64,000 nucleotides of DNA from contig PGYV01000008.1 of assembly GCA_002839855.1 (NCBI GenBank), positions 137,975 through 201,974 on the forward strand, in the 5' to 3' direction. This document shows positions 32,832 through 42,200 of the stretch, one piece after another (position 1 is the first letter of the stretch; each line of letters starts with the position of its first letter). A program made the translations under genes and the position numbers. The notes below the pieces were generated by a model. The model was not told where the DNA came from. It made no database searches and saw only the letters and a list, made by a program, of their open reading frames with translations. Source of the stretch: Candidatus Goldiibacteriota bacterium HGW-Goldbacteria-1 (GTDB lineage Bacteria > Oederibacteriota > PGYV01).

Positions 32832-33632
32832 ATGAAAAGGAAATCAGTAAATGGCTATGAGGATTTTCTAGGTGAAATTAAGCGGCGTATACGCAGGGCG
32901 CAGTATGACGCGCTGAAAGCCGTAAATAAAAAATTAATTGGATTGTATTGGGATTTGGGAAAGATGATACACGAAAAACAGGTGAAGCTTGGCTGGGGCA
33001 AGGGAGTGGTTGAAAATCTGGCAAAAGATATTCAAAAAGAGTATCCGGGAATACAGGGGTTTTCTGCTGATAATATGTGGAGAATGAGGAAATTATTTCT
33101 TATGTATTCTGATAATACAAAACTTGCACCAATGGTGCAAGAAATAGGATGGACTCACAATGTTGTAATTATGGAATCGTGCAAAGACAACGAAGAACGT
33201 GCTTTTTACATTCAGATGACAAAAAAATTCGGCTGGACAAAAAATGTGCTTATTCATCAGATAGAAGCAGGGACTTATCTAAGATACCTGAAAAACCAGA
33301 CTAATTTTAATGAAGCGGTTCCGGAAAAATATAGAAATCAGGCTAAGCTTGCGGTTAAAGATGAATATACTTTTGACTTTCTTGAACTTCCCGAAGAACA
33401 CGAAGAAAGAGAACTGGAAAAAGCCCTGATTGGGAAGATAAATAAATTTTTAACGAGGAATATAAAAAATATCTGCCTTCCGCGGATAAATTTGAAGATA
33501 GTTTTTTTGAGGAAGGGGATAAAAAAGAAGGTGTTGAATAAATTTAAGTTGTCTACAATTTATAGACAAATGTTAATTGGTGTAGGATTTGTGAACTGTT
33601 CAGGGAAGGTGCGGTATAATAAGAAAATTTAA
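32832..33632 (+). pseudogene. DUF1016/YhcG-type protein with the nuclease domain deleted
   Basis: Residues 1-200 match DUF1016 N-terminal proteins (KLIGLYWDLGKMIHEKQ; GWGKGVVENLAKDIQKEYPG; SADNMWRMRKLF; FYIQMTKKFGWTKNVLIHQI; PEEHEERELEKALIGKINKF). The PDDEXK nuclease domain should follow, but the frame runs into unrelated sequence. In another frame, 33455-33541 encodes EEYKKYLPSADKFEDSFFEE and ends GDKKEGVE-stop, which resembles the normal C-terminal tail of the family. So about 100 or more codons were lost internally, leaving the tail out of frame. The start is set at ATG 32832 (GGGGG ribosome site). An inactive relic is most likely; an N-terminal-only product remains possible. Confidence 0.7.
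33549..33569. promoter_or_regulatory. Inverted repeat upstream of recQ
   Basis: TTGTCTA (33549-33555) and TAGACAA (33563-33569) form a perfect 7-base inverted repeat with a 7-base spacer. It lies about 80 bases before the RecQ start, upstream of a TATAAT at 33615-33620 that lacks a good -35. It may be an operator for the recQ promoter; the trans factor is unknown. Confidence 0.35.
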
Positions 33633-33641
33633 GGGGGATTT

Positions 33642-35432
33642 ATGTCGCCTATTTCGGTTTTAAAGAAAACGTTTGGATATGAAAGTTTCAGGCCGGGGCA
33701 GAAAGAGCTTATTGATAATGTCATGGCTGGAAAGGATTCCATAGGCATCATGCCTACCGGCGCGGGAAAGTCTGTTACTTTTCAGATACCGGCGCGGCTT
33801 ATGAAGGGGACGGTGCTTGTAATCTCGCCTTTAATTTCTTTAATGAAAGATCAGGTTGATTCTTTGAACGAATACGGGTTTAAGGCGGTTTATATCAATT
33901 CCAGCCTTTCGGCCGCGGAAAAAGAAAAACGCCTTTTGGAATTTAAAAACGGCGGGTATGAACTTGTGTATCTTGCTCCCGAAGCTCTTGATTCGGGGAT
34001 TGGCAGTTTTGTTGAGGATTTTCCTGTTGTGTTGGTTGTTGTTGATGAAGCCCACTGTATCAGCCAATGGGGGCATGATTTCAGGCCTTCTTACAGAAAT
34101 TTACAGGGGCTTAAAAAGAGGTTTGGAAATATTCCTGTATTGGCGCTTACTGCCACTGCCACTTCAAAAGTGATAAAAGATATAGGGGAACAGCTGGGAA
34201 TGGCGTCGCCAAGCGTTTATCGCGGTTCGTTTTACAGGCCTAACCTTAAAATAGCATGCGCGAAAAAGGGAGGGGATGTTAATGTCAGAAAGTTTGTTTT
34301 GGATTACGCGAAAAGCCATGACAAAGAGAGCGGGATTGTTTACTGCTGGAGCAGAAAACGCGTTGATGGTTTTGCCGAATACCTTCAGAAAAACGGGATA
34401 AAGGCGGTGCCTTACCACGCGGGGCTTAAAGCGGAGCAGCGGGCTGAAAATCAGGATGCGTTTTTGAAAGATGACTGCGATGTTGTTGTGGCAACCATTG
34501 CGTTTGGCATGGGGATTAATAAATCCAATGTCAGATATGTGATACACGCGGATATGCCAAAGACTTTGGAAGGGTATTATCAGGAAATAGGAAGGGCAGG
34601 CAGAGACGGACTGGACAGCGACTGTGTTATGTTTTATTCGTGGGCTGACGTGGTAAATTATGGAATGTTTTTAAAGGATTATATGGATGAAAATGTAAGG
34701 GAAGATTTCAGAAAGAAAACAACGGATATGTTCCGTATGGCCGAACGGCAAACCTGCAGGCACAGGGAAGTTGTCAGCTATTTTGGCGAGTACATGAATG
34801 ACTGCGGCGATTCATGTGATGTGTGCAGGGGGATTACGGTTAAAGAACTTGTCCGGGATGTTAATACTTTGGCGCGGATAAAACCTTTTGAAAGCGGATT
34901 TGAAGCAGCCGGCACGCCTGATGAAGGCCTGTACGAAAGGCTTAGAGTATTAAGAAGAGAACTGGCAAAAAAACAGAACCTGCCCGCGTATATGGTATTC
35001 AGCGACAAAGTGCTTAAAACAATGGCAGATGTAAAGCCGAAAAACGAATCACAAATGCTTGCGATAAGCGGCGTAGGCGGGATGAAATTTTCAAAATACG
35101 GGATAAAATTTTTGAATGAAATAAATGGTTCAATTGGTGATATTTTGGAATCCGGGGTTTCTTCAACTGTTAAAGCGACGGATTTAACAGAGAAATTAAA
35201 ACAAAAATATGCGGGCATAAAACTGGCTAAAAGTGACGGTGATATTACTGATGAACACATCCGTCTTCAAAGAGAAAAGTTCAGGCGGGCATACGAACCG
35301 TGGAGTGATGAAGAGGATAAAGATTTTGCGGCGGCATATGAAGAGACAAAAAGCATATTGGATTTGGGCGTTATATTTCACAGAAATTCCGGAGCAATAA
35401 GCTCAAGGATAAAGAAATTAGGCTTGGGCTGA
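33642..35432 (+). CDS. recQ: RecQ-family ATP-dependent DNA helicase
   Basis: The 596-residue protein has Walker A MPTGAGKS (residues 37-44), the DEAH box in [21 protein letters not shown] as motif III, and [10 protein letters not shown] as motif VI. The RecQ zinc-binding cluster follows ([12 protein letters not shown], then CGDSCDVC), then an HRDC domain ([20 protein letters not shown]). The last ~80 residues form a helical extension ending [10 protein letters not shown] seen in other long RecQs. It unwinds forked DNA in recombination repair. Ribosome site AAGGGGGA before the ATG; possible promoter just upstream (TATAAT at 33615-33620). Confidence 0.93.
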   Translation: MSPISVLKKTFGYESFRPGQKELIDNVMAGKDSIGIMPTGAGKSVTFQIPARLMKGTVLVISPLISLMKDQVDSLNEYGFKAVYINSSLSAAEKEKRLLEFKNGGYELVYLAPEALDSGIGSFVEDFPVVLVVVDEAHCISQWGHDFRPSYRNLQGLKKRFGNIPVLALTATATSKVIKDIGEQLGMASPSVYRGSFYRPNLKIACAKKGGDVNVRKFVLDYAKSHDKESGIVYCWSRKRVDGFAEYLQKNGIKAVPYHAGLKAEQRAENQDAFLKDDCDVVVATIAFGMGINKSNVRYVIHADMPKTLEGYYQEIGRAGRDGLDSDCVMFYSWADVVNYGMFLKDYMDENVREDFRKKTTDMFRMAERQTCRHREVVSYFGEYMNDCGDSCDVCRGITVKELVRDVNTLARIKPFESGFEAAGTPDEGLYERLRVLRRELAKKQNLPAYMVFSDKVLKTMADVKPKNESQMLAISGVGGMKFSKYGIKFLNEINGSIGDILESGVSSTVKATDLTEKLKQKYAGIKLAKSDGDITDEHIRLQREKFRRAYEPWSDEEDKDFAAAYEETKSILDLGVIFHRNSGAISSRIKKLGLG

Positions 35433-35984
35433 TGCAGGCAGGGACGGCAGCCATGCGGCTTGGTTTGGATCCGGTAGCCGCGTCCCTTTAGGGCGCGTGT
35501 TTTTGATTTAGTATTACGTAGTGGTAGACGCGGGTCTTCAGCCTGCGGTATTTTGTTTTGCCTTGGTAGCCGCGTCATTTAGGGCGCATGTTTTTGATTT
35601 AGTATTAAGTAGTGGTAGACGCGGGTCTTTAGCCCGCGGTAGTTTGTTTTGCCTTGGTAGCCGCGTCATTTAGGGTGCGTTGTTTAAGTATTGTCTATGT
35701 TTATAGCAACCATTTAAGTTCAACTGCCGCGCATAATACCGAACAATTTTGTTATAGGTTCGGTATTAAAAAGGACGCGCATACCAGAGCTAAACCGAAC
35801 TTTATAGCCGCTGGGCTTCCATCTCTCTGACCTTTTGCTTCTCCACGGATCTGATTTATTCTTCGCTTTTGCTTAATTGCCTATAGCTTAATTCGTTATT
35901 ACCGAGCCTCCGCCCTTACAGATTTCCCTTTAAAAATTGGTATTTTTATAATATAATTCTGTCATTGCCCCTTAATGGTAATCA
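35433..35984. repeat. Palindromic tandem repeats and other intergenic elements
   Basis: No gene is seen. A ~92-base unit is repeated about 2.3 times (35473-35564, 35565-35655, 35656-35690). Each unit holds two palindromic cores, GGTAGCCGCGTC...TTTAGGGCGC and GGTAGACGCGGGTCTTTAGCCCGCGG, joined by GTTTTTGATTTAGTATTA. A separate inverted repeat AATACCGAAC/GTTCGGTATT (35735-35744 with 35758-35767) follows. A copy of the 34-base repeat is at 35862-35895. TATAAT at 35947-35952 may be a -10 box for the kor operon, but no -35 is evident. Confidence 0.7.
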
Positions 35985-36107
35985 CGCGCTAACGCGCGCA
36001 CCACAACAGGGGTTGGAGCCATTTCCGGCAATCGCCCTTTTAGGGCGCCGGGATAAATCTGCGCGGGATATACCGCGGGAGGCCCGTTTTTGAACCGCTA
36101 TAGGTTC
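35985..36107 (+). other. Structured leader upstream of the kor operon
   Basis: Four stems lie in a row: CGCGC-TAAC-GCGCG (35985-35998), CCGG...CGCCCT-TTT-AGGGCG-CCGG (36025-36051, about 10 pairs), CGCGG...CCGCG (36062-36077) and GAACC-GCTATA-GGTTC (36092-36107). The last ends directly at the AGGAGG ribosome site (36108-36113) of korD, so it could mask or expose that site. No known riboswitch is recognised. Confidence 0.45.
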
Positions 36108-36126
36108 AGGAGGAAGGCGTAAGTCT

Positions 36127-36348
36127 ATGAAAAAGGGGAAGGTAAAAGTCAGTACGCAGCGGTGCAAAGGATGCAATCTTTGTATCGCGGAGTGCAAGAA
36201 AGGTGTTTTAAAACCGGGCAAAATAATTAATAAGCTTGGTTATACCGTAGTGGAATTTGAAGACTGCGGCAAGTGTACGGGGTGCATGCTTTGCGCCATA
36301 GTATGCCCGGACGCCGCCATTGAAGTATTTCTGGAGGCGGATAAATGA
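36127..36348 (+). CDS. korD: 2-oxoacid:ferredoxin oxidoreductase, delta (ferredoxin) subunit
   Basis: The 73-residue protein has two 4Fe-4S binding motifs: CKGCNLCIAEC (residues 15-25) and CGKCTGCMLCAIVCP near residue 46-60. It passes electrons between the catalytic subunits and soluble ferredoxin. AGGAGGAA ribosome site upstream. It overlaps the alpha-subunit gene by four bases (ATGA). Alpha, beta and gamma genes follow, and the delta-alpha-beta-gamma order is usual for 2-oxoglutarate (Kor) or branched-chain (Vor) enzymes; Kor is the better guess but substrate is not proved by sequence. Confidence 0.85.
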   Translation: MKKGKVKVSTQRCKGCNLCIAECKKGVLKPGKIINKLGYTVVEFEDCGKCTGCMLCAIVCPDAAIEVFLEADK

Positions 36349-37397
36349 GCGGAAAAATTTTGATGAAAGGCAACATTGCAATAGCGGAAGGCGCGATGGA
36401 CGCGGGTTGTAAGTTTTACGCCGGCTATCCTATAACGCCGCAGAACGAGATTCCCGAATACATGTCAAAACGAATGCCGGAAGCCGGCGGTGTTTTTATG
36501 CAGGCGGAAAGCGAATTAATCTCCATCAATCTGGTGCTTGGAGCGTCAGCAGCAGGCGCCCGCGCGATGACAACTTCGTCTTCGCCGGGCATGTCGCTTA
36601 TGCAGGAAGGCATTTCTTACATGGCGGGATGCGAACTGCCCGCGGTGCTTGTAAATGTAATGCGCGGCGGGCCGGGGCTTGGCAATATAGCGCCGTCGCA
36701 GAGTGATTATTTTCAGGCGGTAAAACCGGGGCACGGTGATTTTAGAATGATAACGCTTGCGCCTTCAAACATACAGGAAATGTACGACTTTACTTTTGAA
36801 TCATTTGACCTGGCGGATAAATACAGAAATCCGGTCATGATTTTAACGGACGGGCTTTTAGGCCAGATGATGGAAACCATAGAACTTAAAAGCGGCAGGA
36901 AACCATTGAATCCAAGGCCTGCTTCTGAATGGGCGCTGACAGGAGCCAAGGGCAGAGAGCCAAGAAAGATTCTTTCGCTTTTAATGAAGCCCGGCGAACT
37001 TGAAGCGCACAATTACGAATTATGGAAAAAATATGACGCCATGAAAAAGGCGGAAGTAAGATATGAACTGACAGGCGCGGAAAACGGATATGACTGCCTG
37101 GTAGTGGCTTTTGGAAGCGTGGCAAGGACTTCAAAGGGTTTAATAAAAGAAAGCGGCAATCTTAAAGCGGCGCTGTTTCGGCCCATATCGCTTTGGCCTT
37201 TTCCATACGCCGAATTAAAGGAAGCCGCAAAGAAAGCAAAAAAAGTTTTTGTCTTTGAAATGAATATGGGACAGATGGTGGAAGACGTAAGGCTTGCGGT
37301 GCAGGATGATTCCAAAGTGGAATTTTTCGGACGGCCGGGAGGCGGGCTTCCCAGTCAGGAAGAGCTGCTGGCTTTCATGAAAGGGAAGGTGAAGTGA
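36345..37397 (+). CDS. korA: 2-oxoacid:ferredoxin oxidoreductase, alpha subunit
   Basis: The 350-residue protein is the pyrimidine-domain subunit. Typical features are GNIAIAEGAMDAGCKFYAGY, PITPQNEIPEYMSKRMPE, the GARAMTTSSSPGMSLMQEG loop and VNVMRGGPGLGNIAPSQSDY. With the beta subunit it binds thiamine diphosphate and oxidises a 2-oxoacid plus CoA to acyl-CoA, CO2 and reduced ferredoxin; the reverse reaction fixes CO2. The enzyme is oxygen-sensitive, pointing to an anaerobe. It is coupled to korD by ATGA overlap and precedes korB by one base. Confidence 0.9.
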   Translation: MSGKILMKGNIAIAEGAMDAGCKFYAGYPITPQNEIPEYMSKRMPEAGGVFMQAESELISINLVLGASAAGARAMTTSSSPGMSLMQEGISYMAGCELPAVLVNVMRGGPGLGNIAPSQSDYFQAVKPGHGDFRMITLAPSNIQEMYDFTFESFDLADKYRNPVMILTDGLLGQMMETIELKSGRKPLNPRPASEWALTGAKGREPRKILSLLMKPGELEAHNYELWKKYDAMKKAEVRYELTGAENGYDCLVVAFGSVARTSKGLIKESGNLKAALFRPISLWPFPYAELKEAAKKAKKVFVFEMNMGQMVEDVRLAVQDDSKVEFFGRPGGGLPSQEELLAFMKGKVK

Positions 37398-37398
37398 T

Positions 37399-38139
37399 AT
37401 GGAGAAAAAAATATATGGTTTTCCGGAATCGCTTAAACCCGTATCCACTTCCTACTGCCCGGGATGTTCACACAGCACGGTGCATAAGCTGATAGCGGAA
37501 GTAATAGATGAATTAAATGTAAGGGAAAAGACAATAGGCGTGGCGCCGGTTGGCTGCGCGGTTTTTGCTTATGACTTTTTTAATTTTGATGTGACAGAAG
37601 CGCCGCATGGCAGAAATCAGGCTGTGTCTGCCGCAATTAAAAGGGTGCAGCCGGACAGCGTTGTCTTTTCTTATCAGGGAGACGGCGACCTGGCATCAAT
37701 AGGAATGGCGGAAACAATACATACCGCGAACCGCGGCGAAAATATAACTGTGATATTCATCAACAACACGAATTACGGAATGACAGGCGGCCAGATGGCG
37801 CCGACATCCCTGCTTGGCCAGGTGACCACCACTTCGCCAAAAGGAAGGGACGCGGAGCATTACGGCCATCCTATAAAGATGCTGGAACTTTTAGCGCCGC
37901 TTGAAGGTGTAAAGTATCTGGAACGCGTTAAAGTAACAAACGCCGTGTCAGCTATAAAGGCAAAAAAAGCAATAAAGAAAGCTTTTGAAAACCAGATAAA
38001 CAACGTGGGATTTTCCATGATAGAAGTGCTTGGATGCTGCCCCGCCAACTGGAAGATGGACCCTGTGGAAGCAAACTGCTGGGTTGATGAAAAAATGGCG
38101 GAGTTTTATCCGCTTGGCGTCGTTAAAGACGCCGGGTAA
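37399..38139 (+). CDS. korB: 2-oxoacid:ferredoxin oxidoreductase, beta subunit
   Basis: The 246-residue protein carries the thiamine-diphosphate site: CPGCSHSTVHKLIAEVI near residue 20, then YQGDGDLASIGMAETIHTA and IFINNTNYGMTGGQMAPTS (the GDG...NN-Y-G-MTGGQ motif that holds Mg and TPP). Cysteines at C-P-G-C and later CCPANW can bind a 4Fe-4S cluster. Length is normal for Kor/Vor beta subunits. A GGAAGGTG ribosome site lies at the end of korA. Part of the kor operon; substrate specificity not determined. Confidence 0.9.
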   Translation: MEKKIYGFPESLKPVSTSYCPGCSHSTVHKLIAEVIDELNVREKTIGVAPVGCAVFAYDFFNFDVTEAPHGRNQAVSAAIKRVQPDSVVFSYQGDGDLASIGMAETIHTANRGENITVIFINNTNYGMTGGQMAPTSLLGQVTTTSPKGRDAEHYGHPIKMLELLAPLEGVKYLERVKVTNAVSAIKAKKAIKKAFENQINNVGFSMIEVLGCCPANWKMDPVEANCWVDEKMAEFYPLGVVKDAG

Positions 38140-38172
38140 TTAAAAAAAGCACAAATCATAAGGAGAATAACA

Positions 38173-38712
38173 ATGACAGAAAAAATAATGATAGCCGGAA
38201 GCGGCGGACAGGGTGTTTTAACTTTAGGGCTTTTTATTGCAAGGATAGCGGCAATGGAAAAAAAGAACGCGACATGGCTGCCGGCATACGGTGCTGAAAA
38301 GCGCGGCGGGTTTTCGCACTGCAGCGTAATCATCAGCGACGGGGAAATTTTCTCGCCAATGGTGGAAAATCCCGACACGCTTATTGTGTTTGACCAGAGG
38401 GCGTATGATACTTATAAAACAAGGGCAAAGGCGGATACCGTGGTGATTGAAAATTCCACCCTGGTAACAGATGATAATTCTTCGCCGGGGAAAAAGATAA
38501 AAATTCCCGCGCTGGAAATGGCAAATAAGCTTGATCAGGCAAAGGTAATGAATGTTATTGTGGCGGGCGCTTACGTTGCAGGCAAGAAAATGCTTGGGGC
38601 AGACAATGCCATGCAGACAATAAAAGCTTCGCTTGGAAAAAAAGAAGCAGAGATAATGGAAAAAAACATACAGGCCTTTAAGGCGGGGATGGAATTTGCA
38701 GAAAAAAATTAA
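38173..38712 (+). CDS. korC: 2-oxoacid:ferredoxin oxidoreductase, gamma subunit
   Basis: The 179-residue protein has the gamma-domain start IMIAGSGGQGVLTLGLFIAR and a conserved YGAEKRGGFSHCSVIIS segment, then IPALEMANKLDQAKVMNVI. The gamma subunit binds CoA-side elements and completes the complex. It is placed 33 bases after korB with an AGGAGAA ribosome site. The next gene begins 17 bases before its end, so the acetyltransferase is part of the same transcript. Confidence 0.9.
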   Translation: MTEKIMIAGSGGQGVLTLGLFIARIAAMEKKNATWLPAYGAEKRGGFSHCSVIISDGEIFSPMVENPDTLIVFDQRAYDTYKTRAKADTVVIENSTLVTDDNSSPGKKIKIPALEMANKLDQAKVMNVIVAGAYVAGKKMLGADNAMQTIKASLGKKEAEIMEKNIQAFKAGMEFAEKN

Positions 38713-39214
38713 GAAAGCTTTAACTAAAATAGCGGGCCGAAAAAAGACTGTGGTAAGAAAAGCCGTGCTTGAAGACGCGGTTTTTATACACGCGGCCATA
38801 CAAAAATATGCCGCCGCGGCTGACCTTCTTATTAAACCGCTTGCGGACATATACTCGCAGATAAGGGAGTATTTTATCTGCGAAATAAACGGCAAACCTG
38901 CGGGGATAATTGCCCTGCATATTTACTGGTCAGACATGGCGGAAATAAGGTCGTTTGTTGTGGAAAAAGAAAACCGCATGGCGGGAGCCGGCAGCATGCT
39001 TTTAAAGGCTGCAATGGCTGAAGCAAAAAAAATGGGAATAACAAAAGTTTTCGCGCTTACAAAAATACCGGATTATTTCAGGAAACACGGATTTAAGGAC
39101 GAGCAAAAAGCCGCGCTTCCGCAGAAAATATGGAAAGACTGTTTAAACTGCCCTAAGTTTCCAAACTGCGATGAATCCGCTGTATTATACGATTTTAACG
39201 GGGAAAAAGGTTGA
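38696..39214 (+). CDS. GNAT acetyltransferase, short-form N-acetylglutamate-synthase-like
   Basis: The 172-residue protein has an acetyl-CoA-binding loop (VEKENRMAGAGSMLLKAAMAEAKK) within a GNAT fold. A C-terminal cysteine cluster (DCLNCPKFPNCDESAV) marks the short, kinase-less ArgA-type N-acetylglutamate synthases of many anaerobes. If correct it makes N-acetylglutamate for arginine synthesis. The start at TTG 38696 overlaps korC by 17 bases, and no clear ribosome site supports it; a later start near residue 19 is possible. The 2-oxoglutarate-linked Kor operon would be a natural neighbour for glutamate acetylation, but that is inference. Confidence 0.62.
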   Translation: MQKKIKKALTKIAGRKKTVVRKAVLEDAVFIHAAIQKYAAAADLLIKPLADIYSQIREYFICEINGKPAGIIALHIYWSDMAEIRSFVVEKENRMAGAGSMLLKAAMAEAKKMGITKVFALTKIPDYFRKHGFKDEQKAALPQKIWKDCLNCPKFPNCDESAVLYDFNGEKG

Positions 39215-42200
39215 AAGACAAAAAAAAGGAACTGTCGGTAAATTTTGAAATAGTCATCAGAGAAGAAGAAGGAAGGTTCATAGGCGAATGCCGGGAACTG
39301 CCCGGCCTTGTGGCAGGCGGCGCCAATTCCGGCGAAGTCATCAGGAACCTGAAAGCGGCTATTCCGCTTTATCTGCGTTATGTGCCCAAAGAATCTTTTA
39401 TTCCTGTTTATGAAAATGAGATTATTCCCATAATATATGATTTTGAGGAATTTAACGGCCATCTTTACGCCGCCACTAATAAAGACACAGTAATTCGCAC
39501 TTCTACCGGCGATACAGGTTCGTGGGAAAGTATAACTGTTGCCAATATTTATTCGCCGTATTTTAACGGGCCGGTGGGTCAGACAAAAAGTTTTGAAAAA
39601 GAAGACCTTGGGGATTATACTCCGCAGGTTTATTGTTTAAAAACATATAATGATTTGGGAACGCCAAAACTTTTCTGCGGCACCAACGCCAGCGGCGGCA
39701 TTTATGAAAGCCTTGACGGAAAGACGTGGAGCCTCTCTTTTAACAGCCAGGAAGCAAGGATACACTGCATGGAAGTTTTCAAGGGCAAACTTTTTGCCGG
39801 CACTTCCACGGAAGGAAAAATATACAGTTATAACGGCACGCACTGGGTGATTTCCATAAACACCACTGAACTTGCCGTTACGGCTTTTGGGATATACAGG
39901 GACTACCTTTACGCGGGTACATATCCAAACGGCGTAATTTACAGGACAGCGGACGGCATTAACTGGCAGAAAATTTATGACACAAACCAGTCTTTTGTAA
40001 ACGGTTTTTATGTCTTTAAAAACAGGCTTTATGCCTCCACATCAAAGGCCACCGGCGGGCTTATCTTTATGACGGAAGACGGCACCAACTGGGTGGAGAA
40101 TTTCTTCTCTGAAAAAGACGTAAATTTTTACGGCTTTGCCTCTTTTTCAAATAATTTATATGTGGGAAGCGGCGATAACGGAAGGATTTACAAATCCCTG
40201 GATGGAAAAAGATGGGAACTGGCGTTTCAGACAGATGAAGAAGACGTACGTTCTCTTAGAATGTTTAACGGGTATCTTTATTTTGGTTCTTCGCCCAAGG
40301 GCAGGATTTTTAAGACTACGGTCAGCAATACTCCGCCGCCCCGCGCGCTTGATATCGCCGTTTCTGAAATAACATCGCACAGCGCCGCAATTAACTGGCG
40401 GACTGACAGGGAAGCGCAGACTATAATTGAATACGGCATAGATGAAAGTTACGGAAATAATATAATAAACGAAACCATGACGGCAGAGCACAGGATAACG
40501 TTAAATAACCTGCGCGCCATGACAAAATACCATTTCAGGATACTTACATATTCGGACATGGGAAGCTTTTCCGGAATCATAGACGATTATACCCTTACCA
40601 CGGCCGCGGCTGTAACGCCTGTAATTGAATCAGGCTCTCACTCTGCGCAGGAAAAATGGTACAAGAAAAGTGAAGCGGAATTCAAATGGGGGCAGCACCT
40701 TGACATAAAACATTACCTTTATATGATAGACCAGGAACCGGATACAATTCCGGAACCGTCACAGTGCTCTGTCACGGTTAATGAATCCGTAAATATGAAA
40801 AATCTTGATGACGGCGTGTGGTATCTGCATTTAAGGATAGAAGATAAAGCCGGAAACATAAGCAGTACGGCGTCGCACTTCTGCGTAAAAATAGACACGC
40901 AGGCGCTGCCGCCGGTTATATCCTCCCCGACGCACGAAAAAAGCGATGTCTGGTACTCCAACAACACTCCGGTTTTTACATGGGAAAAACCGCAGGATCT
41001 GTCGGGTATTGAAGGGTATTACTACATAATTGACGACCTTCCGGGAACTGTGCCCGGCGATAAAAACGGCACCTTTACAATGGCAACGACGGTTAAGTCA
41101 CAGCCCATAGAAGACGGTGTAAAATATATTCACGTGGTTTCCAAAGATGCCGCGGGCAATGTGGGCACAAAGGCGGCTCATTATAAATTCTGCGTTGATA
41201 CCACGGCATTAATACCGGCCTTATCATCACGCACGCATCCCGACGAAGAGTCGTGGTACAACAAATCAAAGGTTGAACTTCATATAGCAAGGCCGCAGGA
41301 TTTATCCGGTATTGAAGGTTTCTATTATACGGTGGACCAGAAGCCGGATACAAAACCGTCAGACACCGACTGGGTATATACAAAAGCCAGCGACATAGAA
41401 CTGCCGGCAAAAACTGACGGCACGTGGTATGTTCATTTACGGTCAAAAGATTTTGCGGGAAATATTTCCGCGGAGACCGCGCACTTTAAATTTAAGATAG
41501 ACACTCAGGCGCTTCCTCCAAACATTTCTTCGGTGACACACCCTGATTCGCATAAATGGTATAACCTTAAAAAAGCTCAGTTTAAAATTATGCCGCCGGA
41601 AGATTTGTCCGGCATTGAAGGGTATTATTATCTGATTGATACAAAAGAAAAAAATACGCCGGATGCGACAGCCGCGTGGACGGACAAAGATACTATTTTC
41701 TCATCCGATTTAAAAGACGGAGAATGGTATCTGCACGTAACGGCGCGCGACAAGGCGGGTAATTCCGGGCAGATGGCGTCGCACTACCGCATAAATATTG
41801 ACACCGCGGCAAAGCCGCCGGCGGTTTATTCAAGGACGCACCCGGACCAGGAGCAGTGGTATAACAATTCCATACCGGAGCTTCACTGGGACACGCCTGA
41901 AGACCTGTCCGGCATAGAAGGATATTTTTACACCGTTGATAAGAAACATAACACAGTGCCGGTAAAGGAAAACTGCGAATGGACCACCGCAAATCAGGTT
42001 ACCATTCAGCCCCCGGAAGACGGGATATGGTATTTTCACATTATTTCAAAGGACAATGCCGGCAACACAGGCTGGGAAGCGTTTCATTATAAGCTGAAGA
42101 TTGACACTAAGGTGGAACAGCCAAGGATAAGTTCTTCCACCCACCCTGATGAAAGCAAGTGGTATAATTCGGGAAAGGTAAAAATAAGCTGGACAGTCCC

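Noticed and set aside
35473-35690. CRISPR array
   Set aside because: Whole 92-base units are repeated, with no short identical repeats separated by unique spacers, and no cas genes are nearby.
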